A stretch of DNA of 6,874 nucleotides, taken from the NCBI GenBank assembly GCA_002690445.1, contig NZER01000388.1, positions 1-6,874 on the forward strand. Reading direction: 5' to 3'. The translations under genes were made by a program, and so were the position numbers. The DNA comes from Candidatus Pacearchaeota archaeon (GTDB lineage: Archaea; Nanoarchaeota; Nanoarchaeia; Pacearchaeales; GW2011-AR1). Shown piece by piece: positions 5,699 through 6,874 of this stretch. The notes beneath the pieces are model-generated. The model was not told the DNA's origin. It made no database searches and saw only the letters and a list, made by a program, of their open reading frames with translations. Each line of letters begins with the position of its first letter. Positions within the stretch are counted from its first letter, which is position 1.

Positions 5699-6874
5699 TG
5701 TCCAATTTATGTAATGATATTACTCCAGAACGTAGAGAACACATGAAGCGCATGGAAGAGGTGCGAGAGTTGTGGAATAAGTCAAAGCTGATTACCGAGC
5801 TATATGGTAAAGCTGATACTGATTTAGGGCGTGAAATGTTAAACTATTTTGCAGAAAGCACTCATAGGGATAAAAAGGTGTTTAATGAGCATTTTATTTT
5901 AACAAAAGCGGAAATGAAGCGTATTGAGAACGCCATTAAAGACCAGGAGAAGCAGATAGCTAAAGGATCAGTAGGTTGGATTAGGCGTGATACATTAGTG
6001 GTTCCTGCAGCTGTAGCACGGTTATCCCCAGCTACAGGTAAGTTCTATGATAACATGAACTTAGCTAAGAATTATGAACGAACGCAAAGTAATAAGCAAG
6101 TACAGGCATCCAGGGTTATTGCTATGCACATGCGTAAAGCCCATATAGATGAAGCTAGGAAAGATAGGCGGGCTGATATCCCTAAAGAGGATCGTCTTAA
6201 ACAAACTAGATATTTACCTGGTGTTGATGCATTAAGGACTATAGATGAATACCAATATAGAATACAGGAGTCCACTGATTCAGCAGAGGTGTTTAAATAT
6301 GAAAAAGCAGTAGAACAGCTGATTGAGAGTGACCAAGGCAGGCTAGTTCGTCAATTTATGGATCTTATGGAGATGAAGTCATCAGATTTTAATAATATTA
6401 AAAAGAATAATCAGGATTATAACCCAGATATTATACAAGCTGCAGAACAGGGTAAAATACTGATGCAGGAAATGGCTCCAGTAATGACGGCTGGGCTTAG
6501 AAATGCACGTGATGTGATATCACTCAGAATGATTGGTGAACGTTATAATGAGAATAATCCGCAGTCATCGTTACTCACCAACTCATACGCGAAGAGCACA
6601 ATCAGGGCATTAAATGATGCTATAGATCGTGTTAATATTGGGAAAAAGGGTCGTGACTATATGCCTCACCTGATTCTGGATGATTTAGTCAGGGTTAAAT
6701 CTGAGCTTGATAACTTTGCTGCCATTAAGGTGACAAAGGATCAAAATAAAGCCCTGGCTAACATGTCACAGACACTAGATGGGATATTCCAACATCAAGG
6801 TAGTCAACCAGAAACGGCTCGTGCTCGTAATGATTTAATAGAGAATTATTGGAATAAAAATCCCTTATTTGTAC
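5698..6874 (+). CDS. Large charged, helix-rich phage protein of unknown function (N-terminal 392 residues)
   Basis: The frame opens at an ATG with a strong AGGAG site and stays open for 392 codons to the window edge, so the C-terminus is missing. I recognise no family. Residues 10-90 are dense in Glu, Lys and Arg (ERREHMKRMEEVRELWNKSK and similar) and look like long helices or coiled coil. A short less charged stretch follows at about 90-120 (SVGWIRRDTLVVPAAVARLS), then more helices. Near residue 320 is GRDYMPHLILDDL, an aromatic-x-PH element like those seen at domain starts in some large phage virion proteins; this is a loose resemblance only. There is no signal peptide or transmembrane segment in the visible part. 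Codon usage looks like that of the polymerase gene, and both are on the same strand 106 nt apart, so the two are probably in one operon. A co-packaged partner, cargo protein or accessory subunit of the polymerase is plausible by position, but nothing in the sequence proves it. Confidence 0.85.
   Translation, partial: MSNLCNDITPERREHMKRMEEVRELWNKSKLITELYGKADTDLGREMLNYFAESTHRDKKVFNEHFILTKAEMKRIENAIKDQEKQIAKGSVGWIRRDTLVVPAAVARLSPATGKFYDNMNLAKNYERTQSNKQVQASRVIAMHMRKAHIDEARKDRRADIPKEDRLKQTRYLPGVDALRTIDEYQYRIQESTDSAEVFKYEKAVEQLIESDQGRLVRQFMDLMEMKSSDFNNIKKNNQDYNPDIIQAAEQGKILMQEMAPVMTAGLRNARDVISLRMIGERYNENNPQSSLLTNSYAKSTIRALNDAIDRVNIGKKGRDYMPHLILDDLVRVKSELDNFAAIKVTKDQNKALANMSQTLDGIFQHQGSQPETARARNDLIENYWNKNPLFV

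Noticed and set aside
6072..6275. 67-codon reverse-strand frame inside the downstream gene
   Set aside because: It is antisense to a long open frame with a strong start signal; its Ser/Leu/Cys-rich composition fits a shadow.

Overview
This looks like a tail-to-head, single-strand segment of a bacteriophage genome, or a prophage or metagenomic phage contig. Every supportable gene is on the + strand, the genes are packed with almost no spacing, base composition is AT-leaning (third positions rich in A/T, judged by eye), and one gene is enormous. No host housekeeping gene, tRNA, rRNA, transposase or CRISPR repeat is visible.

Layout: (1) nt 1-86 hold the last 27 codons of an upstream gene. (2) nt 96-5591 encode an 1831-residue protein whose clearest signature is DFDGD at residues 985-989, the metal-binding active-site motif of the two-barrel (double-psi beta-barrel, DPBB) RNA polymerase superfamily. 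The residues around it also fit a beta'-type catalytic barrel, and the sequence just after it (HLYTWY) resembles the QDE-1/eukaryotic RdRP type (DLDGDxYxVxW) more than bacterial beta' (NADFDGDQM). A single giant chain with a DFDxD motif is the hallmark of the virion-packaged RNA polymerases of crAss-like phages (phi14:2 type), so the best call is a phage single-chain RNA polymerase, probably virion-packaged. (3) nt 5592-5697 are a 106-nt junction containing a possible 35-codon ORF joined to both neighbours by TAATG overlaps, a duplicated CATATA...ATTTTCAAAC element, and a strong Shine-Dalgarno. (4) nt 5698 to the end encode the first 392 residues of a second large, highly charged, helix-rich protein of unknown function that runs off the window.

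Working model (inference): the upstream gene, the polymerase and the downstream gene form one operon for an RNA polymerase and associated, possibly co-packaged, proteins. The polymerase would enter the cell with the DNA and transcribe early genes. The clear AGGAG site before the downstream gene suggests a host that uses Shine-Dalgarno initiation, which is less typical of Bacteroidota, the hosts of known crAss-like phages. The lineage is therefore left open: crAss-like or another phage group carrying the same polymerase family.
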